Both the position numbers and the translations under genes were made by a program. The notes beneath the pieces are model-generated. The model saw only the letters and a list, made by a program, of their open reading frames with translations, did no database searches and was not told the DNA's origin. 53,650 bases of DNA from Paraglaciecola sp. 20A4 (GTDB taxonomy: Bacteria; Pseudomonadota; Gammaproteobacteria; Enterobacterales; Alteromonadaceae). The DNA lies in NCBI RefSeq assembly GCF_011378905.1, contig NZ_WTPY01000006.1, forward strand, positions 1-53,650. The letters run 5' to 3'. This document shows positions 34,894 to 44,383 of this stretch, in pieces; position 1 is the stretch's first letter; each line of letters begins with the position of its first letter.

Positions 34894-37026
34894 TTATAAC
34901 TTCCAGCTCAAAGTGGCATTGTAATTAACTGGCGCGCCATAAAAACCTTGCGCCCAGTAAAGACTATTGATGTATTTTTCGTCTGTGGCATTGTTGATAT
35001 TCACCGTTAAGGTGAGCGCGTCATTTAACTGGTATCGCGCCATTAGATCCACCACGCTATAAGCATCTTGTGTGGTGGTAATGGTATCTCCGGCGTTGGT
35101 GAATCCTTCTCCGACAACACCTTGGTTGCGTGATGTTTTGTTCTGCCAGCGCATATTAATGCCCACACTGAATTGCTCCCACTGTTGAAACTGATAGGTC
35201 GCGCCAAGTTTTAATAATTGACTCGGTGTATACGCTTTAACCGTTTTATCGCCTTCAATCTCAAAGTCGGTATAGCCGACACTGACCTGCAAGCCCTCTG
35301 TGAGTTGACCCGCAATATCAAGCTCAAACCCGTTGCTGCTAATACCATCTGCGCCAATATAGCGTTGTTCTGCAATGGGAAAGTCAGCGGTTGCGGGATC
35401 AACAATAGCCACATTGACTTGCTCAATATCGAAGTAGGCAAAAGAGGTGATAAGTGAATCATTTAGCCATTGACGTTTAACGCCAATTTCACGGCTTTCA
35501 CCGGTTATGGGAGCGAGAATGTTGTCATTAATGTCGACTTCGGTTTGTGATACAAAGGTTTCGGTATAACTAGCGTAAGCGACCGTGTTAGGCATAAATT
35601 CATACACAGCCCCTAGGTAGGGGATAAATTCGTCATTATTAACATCTTGCAACACGCCGTATGACGTCCCTTGTGCGTGCCATTCATTGAAGCGACCGCC
35701 CGCGATAATATGCAAGCCATCAGCAACATTAAAACGTCCGGTAAAGTAGGCTGCTTTTTGCTTTGTTTGCACATCACTACCCGTTAATGCATCCGCGAAT
35801 GTAGGTTTAGGGGTATTGCCATCCCACGTGTTTAAATTGCTGATAGCGGGAAATCCATTGCCTGTGGTGTAGTCATACAACGAGGTGTCGGTATAACTCA
35901 TTTTGGCGTAATTAAGCCCAAATACTACTTGGTGATCCCGGTTAAATAGGCTGAAATCGCCACTTACATACATGTCAAATAAGTTATGTTCGTCGTCTAA
36001 ATCATACTCACTACCATAACCCGTTAGACCCAACTCAGTTTCTTTATCAGGGGTACCAAACACATAAAAAAGCTCGGTATCTTCATCTGTGCTTTTATGG
36101 GAATAAGTACTGCGTAGCGACCAATTGTCATTAAAGTAATGACTTAGCTCTACTACCGTGTTGTTTTTAATAACCGTCCAGTTTGACCAATCCGCAGACG
36201 TGTTGGTAGAGGTATCATAATCCGTCGCACTGCCGTCTGTATAAAATAAGGGCAGGGCCCCCCAGTTGTTGCCTTTTGCTTTGTTATCGAGGTAACTGTG
36301 ACTCAACGATAGTTTAGTGTTGTCGGACAGGTTGGCCTCCACAAAAGCATAAATTAAGGTTTTGTCTTGCTCGTAGCGGTCAAGGTAAGAATCTTGTTGC
36401 TGTTTTACTGCAACAACTCGTGCGGCCACGTTGTCAGTAATGGGCGTAGATACATCAGCATCAATACGCCGATTATTCCACGAACCTATAGTCGCGTTGA
36501 CCTTCGCTTGCGTCTCAAGGGTTGGTCGTTTACGGATAAAGTTAATAGTGGCCGATGGATTACCTACGCCAGTCATTAAACCATTTGCCCCGCGTATTAT
36601 TTCAACGCGCTCATAAATAGCGGTGTCTTCGTCTGCATGGTTGTTTCCGCTGGTTAATGGCAGCCCAATGCCATCTATCTGAAAGTTAGTAATGTCAAAC
36701 CCACGAGCCGTGTAGTAAGTGCGGTCTGTTTCGATACGTTGCACATTTACGCCTGTGGCGCTGTCGAGTGCATCATTGATATCGTTTAACTGAAAGTCTT
36801 GCATTTGCGCGCTGGTGATCACTGACACAGATTGGGGGATATCAAATATATCTAAATCTAATCGAGAGGCACCACTCGCCGAGTGAGCGCCATAACCATC
36901 AATATACGAGCCCGTAACTTCGATTTTTTCAATGTCTTTTGCTTCGTTTTTATCGCTTGTTTGAGCAAGTGTCATATTGGAAAAAACGGTCAGTAATGTG
37001 AAATACCTAAATCTTTGCTTGATCAT
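34894..37026 (-). CDS. TonB-dependent siderophore receptor
   Basis: A 710-residue outer-membrane receptor. A signal peptide (FTLLTVFSNMTLAQ) is followed by a TonB box-like KIEVTGSYI. The plug has the siderophore-receptor signature FDIPQSVSVIT, NDALDSATGVNV, YYTARGFDI and RVEIIRGANGLMTG, and the barrel ends in YNATLSWKL. The plug resembles FpvA/FhuE-type ferric-siderophore receptors. A Fur-box-like element lies 70-95 bp upstream, so low iron should induce it. The neighbouring PepSY gene is broken. The siderophore is not determined. Confidence 0.9.
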   Translation of the reverse strand: MIKQRFRYFTLLTVFSNMTLAQTSDKNEAKDIEKIEVTGSYIDGYGAHSASGASRLDLDIFDIPQSVSVITSAQMQDFQLNDINDALDSATGVNVQRIETDRTYYTARGFDITNFQIDGIGLPLTSGNNHADEDTAIYERVEIIRGANGLMTGVGNPSATINFIRKRPTLETQAKVNATIGSWNNRRIDADVSTPITDNVAARVVAVKQQQDSYLDRYEQDKTLIYAFVEANLSDNTKLSLSHSYLDNKAKGNNWGALPLFYTDGSATDYDTSTNTSADWSNWTVIKNNTVVELSHYFNDNWSLRSTYSHKSTDEDTELFYVFGTPDKETELGLTGYGSEYDLDDEHNLFDMYVSGDFSLFNRDHQVVFGLNYAKMSYTDTSLYDYTTGNGFPAISNLNTWDGNTPKPTFADALTGSDVQTKQKAAYFTGRFNVADGLHIIAGGRFNEWHAQGTSYGVLQDVNNDEFIPYLGAVYEFMPNTVAYASYTETFVSQTEVDINDNILAPITGESREIGVKRQWLNDSLITSFAYFDIEQVNVAIVDPATADFPIAEQRYIGADGISSNGFELDIAGQLTEGLQVSVGYTDFEIEGDKTVKAYTPSQLLKLGATYQFQQWEQFSVGINMRWQNKTSRNQGVVGEGFTNAGDTITTTQDAYSVVDLMARYQLNDALTLTVNINNATDEKYINSLYWAQGFYGAPVNYNATLSWKL

Positions 37027-37095
37027 GATGGTGGGCGAAGCCTTGTAAATAATTGGGTTTTAGTTACAAGATTATTCCACACGCTAAACTTAATG

Positions 37096-37119
37096 TAAAT
37101 GACATTGGTTATCATTTGC
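37096..37119 (-). promoter_or_regulatory. Fur-box-like operator
   Basis: On the minus strand the sequence GCAAATGATAACCAATGTCA continues into TTTAC. It resembles the Fur 7-1-7 palindrome (TGATAAT x ATTATCA), with the left arm well kept and the right arm looser. Its place before a siderophore receptor supports iron control. Confidence 0.6.
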
Positions 37120-37725
37120 ATTTGATGTGATGTTTTTATAACCGAAAATATTATCGAACTATCTGCCGGTTTTTTCTCTCGTGATAAAAGAGATTGACTT
37201 ACCTAAGCGGCAATATTTGCTAAGTAAAAAGTATTTACTCCAGTGAGTTTGTTGACGACGGGGCGAATAATAAAAAATTTATAAGGAATATATTAAGCGT
37301 AAAATGCTAATCAAAATATACTCAATAACAGCTTGGTGCAGGTAATTGAAAGGATTATCTTGAATTCGGTAATCTAGGTTAGCGTTAATCTCATATGTCG
37401 ATTTCAATGAGTAGAGGCGTTTGCTTTTTAATTTAGCTGCATTACAAGATATTTGAATAACCTATTTTGCTTTATTATTGCGTACTAAATGACACGAGTT
37501 GCTCATTGCTTAGATCACAAACTGCGTTTATTCTTTCCAAAGGCTGAAAAAAACTGCATAAGATTAATAATTAAAACTTAATGCGATATAAAAACAAATT
37601 TCACCTTGCTAATGTGTCGGTACTATTAAACTTGAAAATACGGTTGCTACTCAAAATTAGTGATTGTTTGCCGATACATTTATACGTTTCCACTGAATAT
37701 TAGATAATCGACTGAATGATACAAT
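37120..37725. other. Long intergenic before GGDEF-EAL gene
   Basis: About 600 bp without a recognisable gene, AT-rich. Its only clear structure is the 33-bp element at 37505-37537, which is repeated before the CehA-like gene. Divergent promoters for the siderophore receptor and the GGDEF-EAL gene should lie here. Confidence 0.45.
37505..37537 (+). promoter_or_regulatory. Shared 33-bp upstream element, copy 1
   Basis: ATTGCTTAGATCACA then AACTGCGTTTATTCTTTC. It matches copy 2 (39857-39889) at 28 of 33 positions. It lies 189 bp before the GGDEF-EAL start. The sequence is not a standard sigma-54 or sigma-28 promoter. The GATCACA word resembles a CRP half-site. Confidence 0.5.
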
Positions 37726-39768
37726 ATGATTACAAGCGCTTTTCGCGACTTTAGATCCCGAGCCATACTTGCATTTATAACCTGTTCAATATTGGCATTA
37801 ATAAGCCATCGTATTGGTTTAATGGATGTTTCACTAGATTTGTTATCCTCAAATACACTCGTTGATATCGAAAATCATGATGAAGGTGGCATGCACAGTA
37901 CGCTTGAACTGAATAATCATTTAATCACCGTGGCTTGTACTTTTTCTGTCACCAGCACTTTTTCTCTTTGTAACTTGAAACTAAAGTACAGTCATAACGA
38001 AAACATAAAGCAAGGGATAGATCTTTCTGATTATCAGTCTTTCGAAATTGTGGCCAGTATTAAAAGTCCAATAGAACAGACAAATATTAAACTTTATTTC
38101 AGAAATAATAATCCTGCATATTCAAGGGAAGATGTTGCCGTAAGTGATAAATTTAACACGATCGAGTTTAAACTCCGTGATCAAGTCACAACATTAGAGG
38201 TGCCTACAAAAGCCCTTTTTGTGGCCCAGTGGTGGAAAAAAGAACGAAATATTGGCTATGAGCAATCCCATGTTGATTTATCAAATATTGTATTAATAGA
38301 ACTTGTTATTGATGATGCTAAAGTACCAGGTGATTACTTACTGACCTTACACAGTATTAAGATGTCCGGTGAAATTATTTCTGAACCTGACCTACTTATG
38401 CTGATTTTATTCCTACTCTTTGTGATGATTGTTTTACTGACTATCCGCCAAAAGAATAGTCTTAAAAAGATATCGACTACAGATCAACTTACGGGGTTGC
38501 TCAATAGACGAGGAATGATCTCAAAAGTAAATAAAGAATTTAAAAGCACGGTTGCTCATCATTCAATGAGTTTATTTTATTTTGACGTGGATGATTTCAA
38601 AAAAATAAACGATACCTACGGGCACGTAGTGGGAGATGAATTACTCGCTGCTATTTGCCAGAAAGTGATTGGACTGTTAAGTGAAATGCACTTAAACACG
38701 CAATCTTCATTTGCAAGATTAGCCGGTGACGAATTTGTGCTTATGATTACGGATTGTGATAACCACAAAGCCGTTGAATTTAGTCGCCGAATTATAGACG
38801 TATTAGTTGACCCTTTAGCAGTAAGTGGTTGTGAAGTTAAAGTGGGTATCAGTTTAGGTTTGGCGTATTCGAACGGCGAAAAAATAACCTTTCAAGAATT
38901 GATGTCTCGGGCCGACTCAGCGATGTTTTGTGCTAAACAGCAAGGAAAGGGTCAGTTCAAACTATTTGATGACAGTCTTGCATCCGCCATTTATTTCAAA
39001 AAAACGATTGCCGAAAATTTAAAAAATGCACTGCTGGAAAATGAATTCACGCTTCGATTTATGCCTATTTTTACCTGTTCCGACCTAAAACCGACCCGAC
39101 TTGAAGTACTTATTCGATGTGAGTCAACGGCAATGAAGGGGATTACACCCGATATATTTATTCCTATCGCGGAAGATTTTGGCATTATTGAACAAATCGA
39201 TTTATGGGTCATTGAAACCACCTTTGACAATATTAATAAGCATTTCTTAGCCGTTAACCGTACGCCGCCAATATGTTGTATCAATATATCGGCTATTGAA
39301 TTAACCAATGACAGTTTTCCAAAGCAATTAGAAAAATTAATTGAAAAGTATTTTATACCCCCTAGCTTAATTGAATTGGAAATTACCGAAACGTGCTTAA
39401 TAGAAGCAGATGACACGAGTTTTCGAATACTAAACGAGTTAAAAAAAATCGGTGTGAGCTTAGCGCTAGACGACTTTGGCACCGGATATACAGCGTTTAA
39501 TCAACTGATTAACTATCCAGTAGATTGTTTAAAAATCGATCGCGCGTTCGTGGCGGATATTGATCCTAACGACCCTTCAAAAACGACGATGGTGAACGCG
39601 ATTGTCTCCATCGCTAAATCATATAAATTAGTTACCATTGGTGAAGGGGTAGAGACACAAGAGCAGCTTGACTACCTTAGAACAATATCATGCGATTATG
39701 TGCAAGGTTTTTACCTCTCAAAACCGCTGTTACTTGATGATTTAATGACACTTTTAAATAAGCAATAA
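37726..39768 (+). CDS. Membrane GGDEF-EAL c-di-GMP protein
   Basis: A 680-residue signalling protein. An N-terminal helix (AILAFITCSILALISHRIG) and a second at about 222-240 (LLMLILFLLFVMIVLLTI) enclose a periplasmic beta-rich sensor domain with paired cysteines. Next comes a GGDEF domain whose signature reads RLAGDEF (A for the first G, near residue 331) with FDVDDFKKIND metal residues. The EAL domain has RLEVLIR in place of EAL, and keeps the other catalytic blocks: NISAIEL, ELEITE, LDDFGTGY, LKIDRAF and EGVETQEQ. Both AGDEF and EVL are tolerated in active members, so either or both activities are possible. It probably couples a periplasmic cue to c-di-GMP level. Confidence 0.88.
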   Translation: MITSAFRDFRSRAILAFITCSILALISHRIGLMDVSLDLLSSNTLVDIENHDEGGMHSTLELNNHLITVACTFSVTSTFSLCNLKLKYSHNENIKQGIDLSDYQSFEIVASIKSPIEQTNIKLYFRNNNPAYSREDVAVSDKFNTIEFKLRDQVTTLEVPTKALFVAQWWKKERNIGYEQSHVDLSNIVLIELVIDDAKVPGDYLLTLHSIKMSGEIISEPDLLMLILFLLFVMIVLLTIRQKNSLKKISTTDQLTGLLNRRGMISKVNKEFKSTVAHHSMSLFYFDVDDFKKINDTYGHVVGDELLAAICQKVIGLLSEMHLNTQSSFARLAGDEFVLMITDCDNHKAVEFSRRIIDVLVDPLAVSGCEVKVGISLGLAYSNGEKITFQELMSRADSAMFCAKQQGKGQFKLFDDSLASAIYFKKTIAENLKNALLENEFTLRFMPIFTCSDLKPTRLEVLIRCESTAMKGITPDIFIPIAEDFGIIEQIDLWVIETTFDNINKHFLAVNRTPPICCINISAIELTNDSFPKQLEKLIEKYFIPPSLIELEITETCLIEADDTSFRILNELKKIGVSLALDDFGTGYTAFNQLINYPVDCLKIDRAFVADIDPNDPSKTTMVNAIVSIAKSYKLVTIGEGVETQEQLDYLRTISCDYVQGFYLSKPLLLDDLMTLLNKQ

Positions 39769-39856
39769 TAAGCTATTTACCAAGCTAATTATGATTGTGA
39801 TATTGAATAAAGGTATTCAAATGTCACGATTACACCCCTAATACAGTATGCTACTG

Positions 39857-39889
39857 ATTGCTTAGATCACAGGCAGCGTTTACCCTTTC
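39857..39889 (+). promoter_or_regulatory. Shared 33-bp upstream element, copy 2
   Basis: ATTGCTTAGATCACA then GGCAGCGTTTACCCTTTC, 56 bp before the CehA-like start. It corresponds to copy 1 before the GGDEF-EAL gene, so one regulator may control both genes. Confidence 0.5.
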
Positions 39890-39944
39890 TTCGCTCATAC
39901 TCTAATTAGACATTCCATTCATCATTCATCATCAGGTAATCTTC

Positions 39945-42221
39945 ATGATAAAACCGTTTCATAACACCCTAATGACCAGTGCCTTTATATTGGTTACTAG
40001 TTTGGTTGGGGCAGCACACACACATGCTGCTGTCTCTATTATCCAGGGTAAGACCATTATTCCCGCCGGTAACGCAACATCTGATAAAGACCTAACCATC
40101 AGAAACGATAAGTTGGCATTTTCTTTAGCGATAGGCTCAGCTCCTCCTTGGGGGGTTGCTCGTGGCTGTATTGTTGATATTGCCAACGTGACCCAGGACG
40201 GGACATTAAGTCGTGACCGTGTCGCCTTTGCTGATTTCATTCCCAATAACTGGTCTAGCTGGCCTAATACCTATCAAAAAGTTGATATTCTTAAAGACAC
40301 TCAAGATGAAGCGATCGTTAAGATCACGCGTGACTTTGCGAAGGTCGTTATCACCACGGTATACAGCCTTGAATCAGGTTCTGACCAAATTCATGTTAAA
40401 ACCACCATGACCAATGAAGGCGAAGCATTAACAAATATGCTATCTGGTTACACGTTATGGCCGGACGGCGGTTATAAGTTTGCTGTACCCGGCTATTCGA
40501 CTTACCCCGAGAAGGCTGTCAACAATCCTAAATCAGACCGATTTATTGGCTACGACACTGATTGGGCGATTGCCCTACACGCACCTTATATGACTGAGCT
40601 GCAAAATCAGTCTCGCGATTTATACGCCAAGCATAGTCTAGATAAATCGGGATCAATATCATTTGAAGGCGACTATCAAGTGCTTCCTAGCGGCGACCTC
40701 TCACCCGTTGTGCGGGCAGAGATTGAACGCAAAAACCAAAAGGCCGGAACATTAACGGGTAGTGTTAAAACCCAAGAAGGTAAGTCCCTTGTTGAACCGG
40801 CAGTCGTGGTGCTGAAAGATAGCGAGCCATACATTTGGGTATTGGGTAAAAATGGCCAGTACAGTATTGATTTGCCCGTGGGGGATTATCAAGTGTATGC
40901 CACAGGTGAAGGTTTTGCCAACAGCAGAATTCATGATGTCAGTATCAAACAAAATGTGTCGCAAATGCTTCCGTTCGATGATCTTTTAGCCCCGGGGGAA
41001 GTTAATATTCAAGTAACAGATACGCAGACTACGTCAGCATTAGACGCTAAAATTCAAATCGAAAAGGGCAGTAAGCCACTGATTGAATTTTTTGGCGCTA
41101 AAACATTTTTTACCGAACTAAATGACGTTGGGCGGGCTAATTTCACATTGGCCCCTGGTGATTATCAACTTAGCATATCAGCAGGAGGTGGCTTTATCGC
41201 TAAGCCTGTGTTGATTAACGCCCATGTTACACCTAATAAAATAACGCACTTGGCCAGCGAAATTCCTGTTAGTACATACCCCACACAACATGGCTGGTAT
41301 GCAGGTGATTTGCATCATCATGCCGATGTTATGGAAGGTTCAACATCGGCCGAGTATTTGGTACGGTCGCAATTGGCTGCGGGCCTGAACGTGACCTTTG
41401 TCAGTGACCATGATTCAACAGCAAATCATGCTGAGATTAAGATGCTATCGGATAAGCGTGACGTGCCGTTTATTCCTTCGATAGAAATATCTCCGTCGTG
41501 GGGGCACTTTAATGCATTCCCGATTGATATTGGCGCGCAATTATCTGTTGACCCTGGCGTAGACGATATACATAGCATTATAAAAGATGCTCGGCGCATG
41601 GGGGCAACTGCTGTCGCTTCTAATCACCCTTATATCCCTTACGGTTATCTGAGTAGTTTAGAGAAAAAAACGGTACCAGGTGGTTTTGATCCCTCCATTG
41701 ATTTGATTGAGATCAATGCCGTAGTGGATTACCAGAAGGCTATCGAAAAAGCACGTCAGTTCTGGTCTGAAGGGTTACCTTACTATTACACAGCAGGTAC
41801 CGATACTCATGATGTGTGGAATGAAACAAGCGGTTTAAACCGAATGTTTGTCTATACCGCGAGTAAACCAGACGCTAAAGCGTTTACTCAGGCGATGAAA
41901 AATGGCCGCTCGTATGTCTCTTTTGGTCCAGTGATTTACCCGCAAAATGTTATGTTTGGCGACACAATAAAGCTCGCTGAACATCAGGTAAAATCCGTTA
42001 ACTTTAAGCTTCTCTCGGTCAATGGACTTAAATCCGTGAAGTTAATCGGTAAAGAGGGGGTTATTAGTGAGCAAACCCTAATAGGCGACACCGCATCCGT
42101 TGTATTTAATGTGCCGCGAAAATCAGGCTGGGTAAGTTTAGTGGTAGAAGATACAAAAGCACACAAAGCATTTTCAAATCCAATTTGGCTTAAACTGGTC
42201 GATAAAGCGCAATTTTTATAA
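39945..42221 (+). CDS. CehA/McbA-like exported PHP metallohydrolase
   Basis: A 758-residue protein with signal peptide ending near AAHTHA. After an N-terminal beta-rich domain (about 25-260) comes a carboxypeptidase-regulatory-like beta-sandwich (AGTLTGSVKTQEGKSLVEPA, about 265-335). Then follows a PHP domain: GDLHHHADVMEG near 452, VSDHDSTANH near 486, IEISPSWGHFN near 520 and GTDTHD near 618, which supply the metal ligands. CehA and McbA hydrolyse carbamate pesticides, but most relatives have unknown natural substrates, probably phosphoesters or amides. It stands alone, follows the GGDEF-EAL gene and shares its upstream element. A terminator follows at 42248. Confidence 0.82.
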   Translation: MIKPFHNTLMTSAFILVTSLVGAAHTHAAVSIIQGKTIIPAGNATSDKDLTIRNDKLAFSLAIGSAPPWGVARGCIVDIANVTQDGTLSRDRVAFADFIPNNWSSWPNTYQKVDILKDTQDEAIVKITRDFAKVVITTVYSLESGSDQIHVKTTMTNEGEALTNMLSGYTLWPDGGYKFAVPGYSTYPEKAVNNPKSDRFIGYDTDWAIALHAPYMTELQNQSRDLYAKHSLDKSGSISFEGDYQVLPSGDLSPVVRAEIERKNQKAGTLTGSVKTQEGKSLVEPAVVVLKDSEPYIWVLGKNGQYSIDLPVGDYQVYATGEGFANSRIHDVSIKQNVSQMLPFDDLLAPGEVNIQVTDTQTTSALDAKIQIEKGSKPLIEFFGAKTFFTELNDVGRANFTLAPGDYQLSISAGGGFIAKPVLINAHVTPNKITHLASEIPVSTYPTQHGWYAGDLHHHADVMEGSTSAEYLVRSQLAAGLNVTFVSDHDSTANHAEIKMLSDKRDVPFIPSIEISPSWGHFNAFPIDIGAQLSVDPGVDDIHSIIKDARRMGATAVASNHPYIPYGYLSSLEKKTVPGGFDPSIDLIEINAVVDYQKAIEKARQFWSEGLPYYYTAGTDTHDVWNETSGLNRMFVYTASKPDAKAFTQAMKNGRSYVSFGPVIYPQNVMFGDTIKLAEHQVKSVNFKLLSVNGLKSVKLIGKEGVISEQTLIGDTASVVFNVPRKSGWVSLVVEDTKAHKAFSNPIWLKLVDKAQFL

Positions 42222-42247
42222 TCGGTTAGCATATTTATCAGTTCGTC

Positions 42248-42283
42248 AAAACGGGGCTCAGTATCGAATACGGCCCCGTTTTT
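42248..42283 (+). terminator. Rho-independent terminator after CehA-like gene
   Basis: AAAACGGGGC and GCCCCGTTTTT form a long stem with a loop of about 15 bases and a T-run on the plus strand. Confidence 0.85.
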
Positions 42284-42478
42284 CGATCCTGCGCATACTA
42301 ACGTATATTAGATTTTGTCACTTCATTACCACGATAAGTAAGTTAACAGTCAAAATTAGCTTGCCACCTTACAAAGTACAGCTGATATTAAAAAAATTAC
42401 CCCATAGTATATGTCTTCTAATTTGTAGATGTGTCTATGCTTACCTGACTAGCTCATTAAAGGTTCACACGCATATTT

Positions 42479-44335
42479 ATGCCTTCTGAAAATATAGATA
42501 CCAACGCCCTAAAAGATAATTTACAAGATAATGCGGCTAAATTAGCAGCTGTTTTGAATACGGTGACCGATGCCATTATCACAATGAACCAATATGGCAT
42601 TATTGAGAGCTTTAATCGCTCTGCTGAACATATATTCGGTTATCGTGCTGAAGAAGTCATAGGCGAAAACGTAAAAATTCTAATGCCAGAACCCTATCAC
42701 AGCGAACATGATGGCTATCTTCATCATTATTTATCTACCGGGAATAAAAAGGTGATTGGGGTGGGCCGTGAGGTTCAGGCTAAACGTAAAAATGGTAATG
42801 TTTTTTTTATGGAACTAAATGTCAATGAAATGAATATTTCTGGGACAACGATGTTTGTCGGTACTATTCGCGATATATCTGAACAGAAAAGTGCCAAACA
42901 GGCATTAGAAGATAATCAAGCAACACTTCAGGCGATTGTCGATAACACAGTTGATGGTTTGATTACGATTGATGAAGTAGGCCGCGTTGAAACATTTAAT
43001 AAAGCGTGTGAAGTACTATTTGGCTATAGAGCGGCAGACGTTATCGGCCATAATGTGAAAATGCTTATGCCCGAGTCGTATCATGGCGAACACGATGGCT
43101 ACGTAAAAAATTACCATGCTTCCGGTACAAAGAAGATCATTGGCAACGGGCGTCAGGTTGAAGGTAGAAAGAAAGACGGTACCATTTTTCCTATGGATCT
43201 CTCTATCAGTGAAGTCGATATAAAAGGCAGAAAAATATACAGCGGTATTATAAGAGACATCACTGAGCTACAAGAGGCACAGCAGCGTCTTGCTGCGGTT
43301 CTTGATAATACGGTTGATGGTTTAATCACTATCGATGAGAACGGGCGTATCGAGCACTACAATAAAGCATGTGAAGCAATTTTTGGTTACCAAGCAAGTG
43401 AAGCCGTGGGCCAGAACGTAAAAATATTAATGCCTGAGCCGTATCATAGTGAACATGATGGATATCTAAAAAATTACCATAATACGGGCGCGAAAAAAAT
43501 AATAGGCAGTGGCCGTGAAGTCGTTGGGTTAAGAAAAGACGGCAACACCTTTCCCTTAGACCTATCGGTAAGTGAAGTGAACGTTCAAGGACGTAAACTG
43601 TATAGTGGGATAGTGCGTGACATCTCTGTTCGCAAAAAATCTGAGGCTGATATCAAGCAAGCTAATTCAGAACTAGAAGAGTTTGCTTATCGCACATCAC
43701 ATGATCTTCGTTCGCCTTTGATTTCGTCGATTGGTTTACTGGATATTGTTACGCACTATATTCAGCAAGGAGAAATAGACGGGGCGTTAGCCAGTATAGG
43801 ATTAATTCAAGCTTCTTTAGGAAAGCTAGAAGACCTTGTTAAAGATATTCTGACCATCACAAAAGTGCAACACGTAGAAGAAGATAGTCAGTGTATTAAT
43901 GTTCAGCTATTTTTAGACGATACAATTGATAAGATAAAACATATGCCTAATTTTGCAAGATTGGACATCACGTATGATCTGCGTTTTCATGGTGATATCT
44001 CTTTGCCTAAGAATACTTTTGCGTTAATTATTGAAAACTTGCTGACTAATGCGATTAAATATCAGGATTTAACAAAAAATAATTCATTTATTAGAGTTTC
44101 GACTTACCGTAACAAGACAAATCTTGTTCTTGAAGTAAGTGATAATGGGCTGGGTATCCCTAAAGATCAGCATCAGAACCTGTTTAAGATGTTTAAACGC
44201 TTTCATCCAAAAACATCATTTGGCTCAGGCCTTGGATTATATTTGATGAAAAAAAGTGTAGATAAGCTACACGGACAACTTCACTTTAAAGAGATAGAAG
44301 GCGAAACAAGGTTTATTGTGGTTTTACCTCAATAA
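42479..44335 (+). CDS. Soluble triple-PAS sensor histidine kinase
   Basis: A 618-residue kinase without membrane segments. Three PAS domains in tandem (about 15-140, 140-265 and 270-390) are so alike that they repeat blocks such as FGYRAEEVIGENVKILMPEP and YHSEHDGYL three times, suggesting recent duplication. The phosphoacceptor is His408 in YRTSHDLRSPL. The ATPase domain shows NLLTNAIKYQD, DNGLGIPKDQ and GSGLGLYLMKKSV. PAS-box relatives with this VKxLMPEPYHxxHDGY pattern resemble FixL-type sensors, which bind haem, and the HxxHDGY histidines deserve attention. It is followed 49 bp later by a receiver protein that is its likely partner. Confidence 0.9.
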   Translation: MPSENIDTNALKDNLQDNAAKLAAVLNTVTDAIITMNQYGIIESFNRSAEHIFGYRAEEVIGENVKILMPEPYHSEHDGYLHHYLSTGNKKVIGVGREVQAKRKNGNVFFMELNVNEMNISGTTMFVGTIRDISEQKSAKQALEDNQATLQAIVDNTVDGLITIDEVGRVETFNKACEVLFGYRAADVIGHNVKMLMPESYHGEHDGYVKNYHASGTKKIIGNGRQVEGRKKDGTIFPMDLSISEVDIKGRKIYSGIIRDITELQEAQQRLAAVLDNTVDGLITIDENGRIEHYNKACEAIFGYQASEAVGQNVKILMPEPYHSEHDGYLKNYHNTGAKKIIGSGREVVGLRKDGNTFPLDLSVSEVNVQGRKLYSGIVRDISVRKKSEADIKQANSELEEFAYRTSHDLRSPLISSIGLLDIVTHYIQQGEIDGALASIGLIQASLGKLEDLVKDILTITKVQHVEEDSQCINVQLFLDDTIDKIKHMPNFARLDITYDLRFHGDISLPKNTFALIIENLLTNAIKYQDLTKNNSFIRVSTYRNKTNLVLEVSDNGLGIPKDQHQNLFKMFKRFHPKTSFGSGLGLYLMKKSVDKLHGQLHFKEIEGETRFIVVLPQ

Positions 44336-44383
44336 AGCATCGTCTGCCTTATAACTCGATCAATACATTAACTGCGAGTAATT

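Noticed and set aside
37505-37537. CRP site
   Set aside because: Only the GATCACA half resembles CRP; the TGTGA half is missing in both copies, so I list it only as a shared element.
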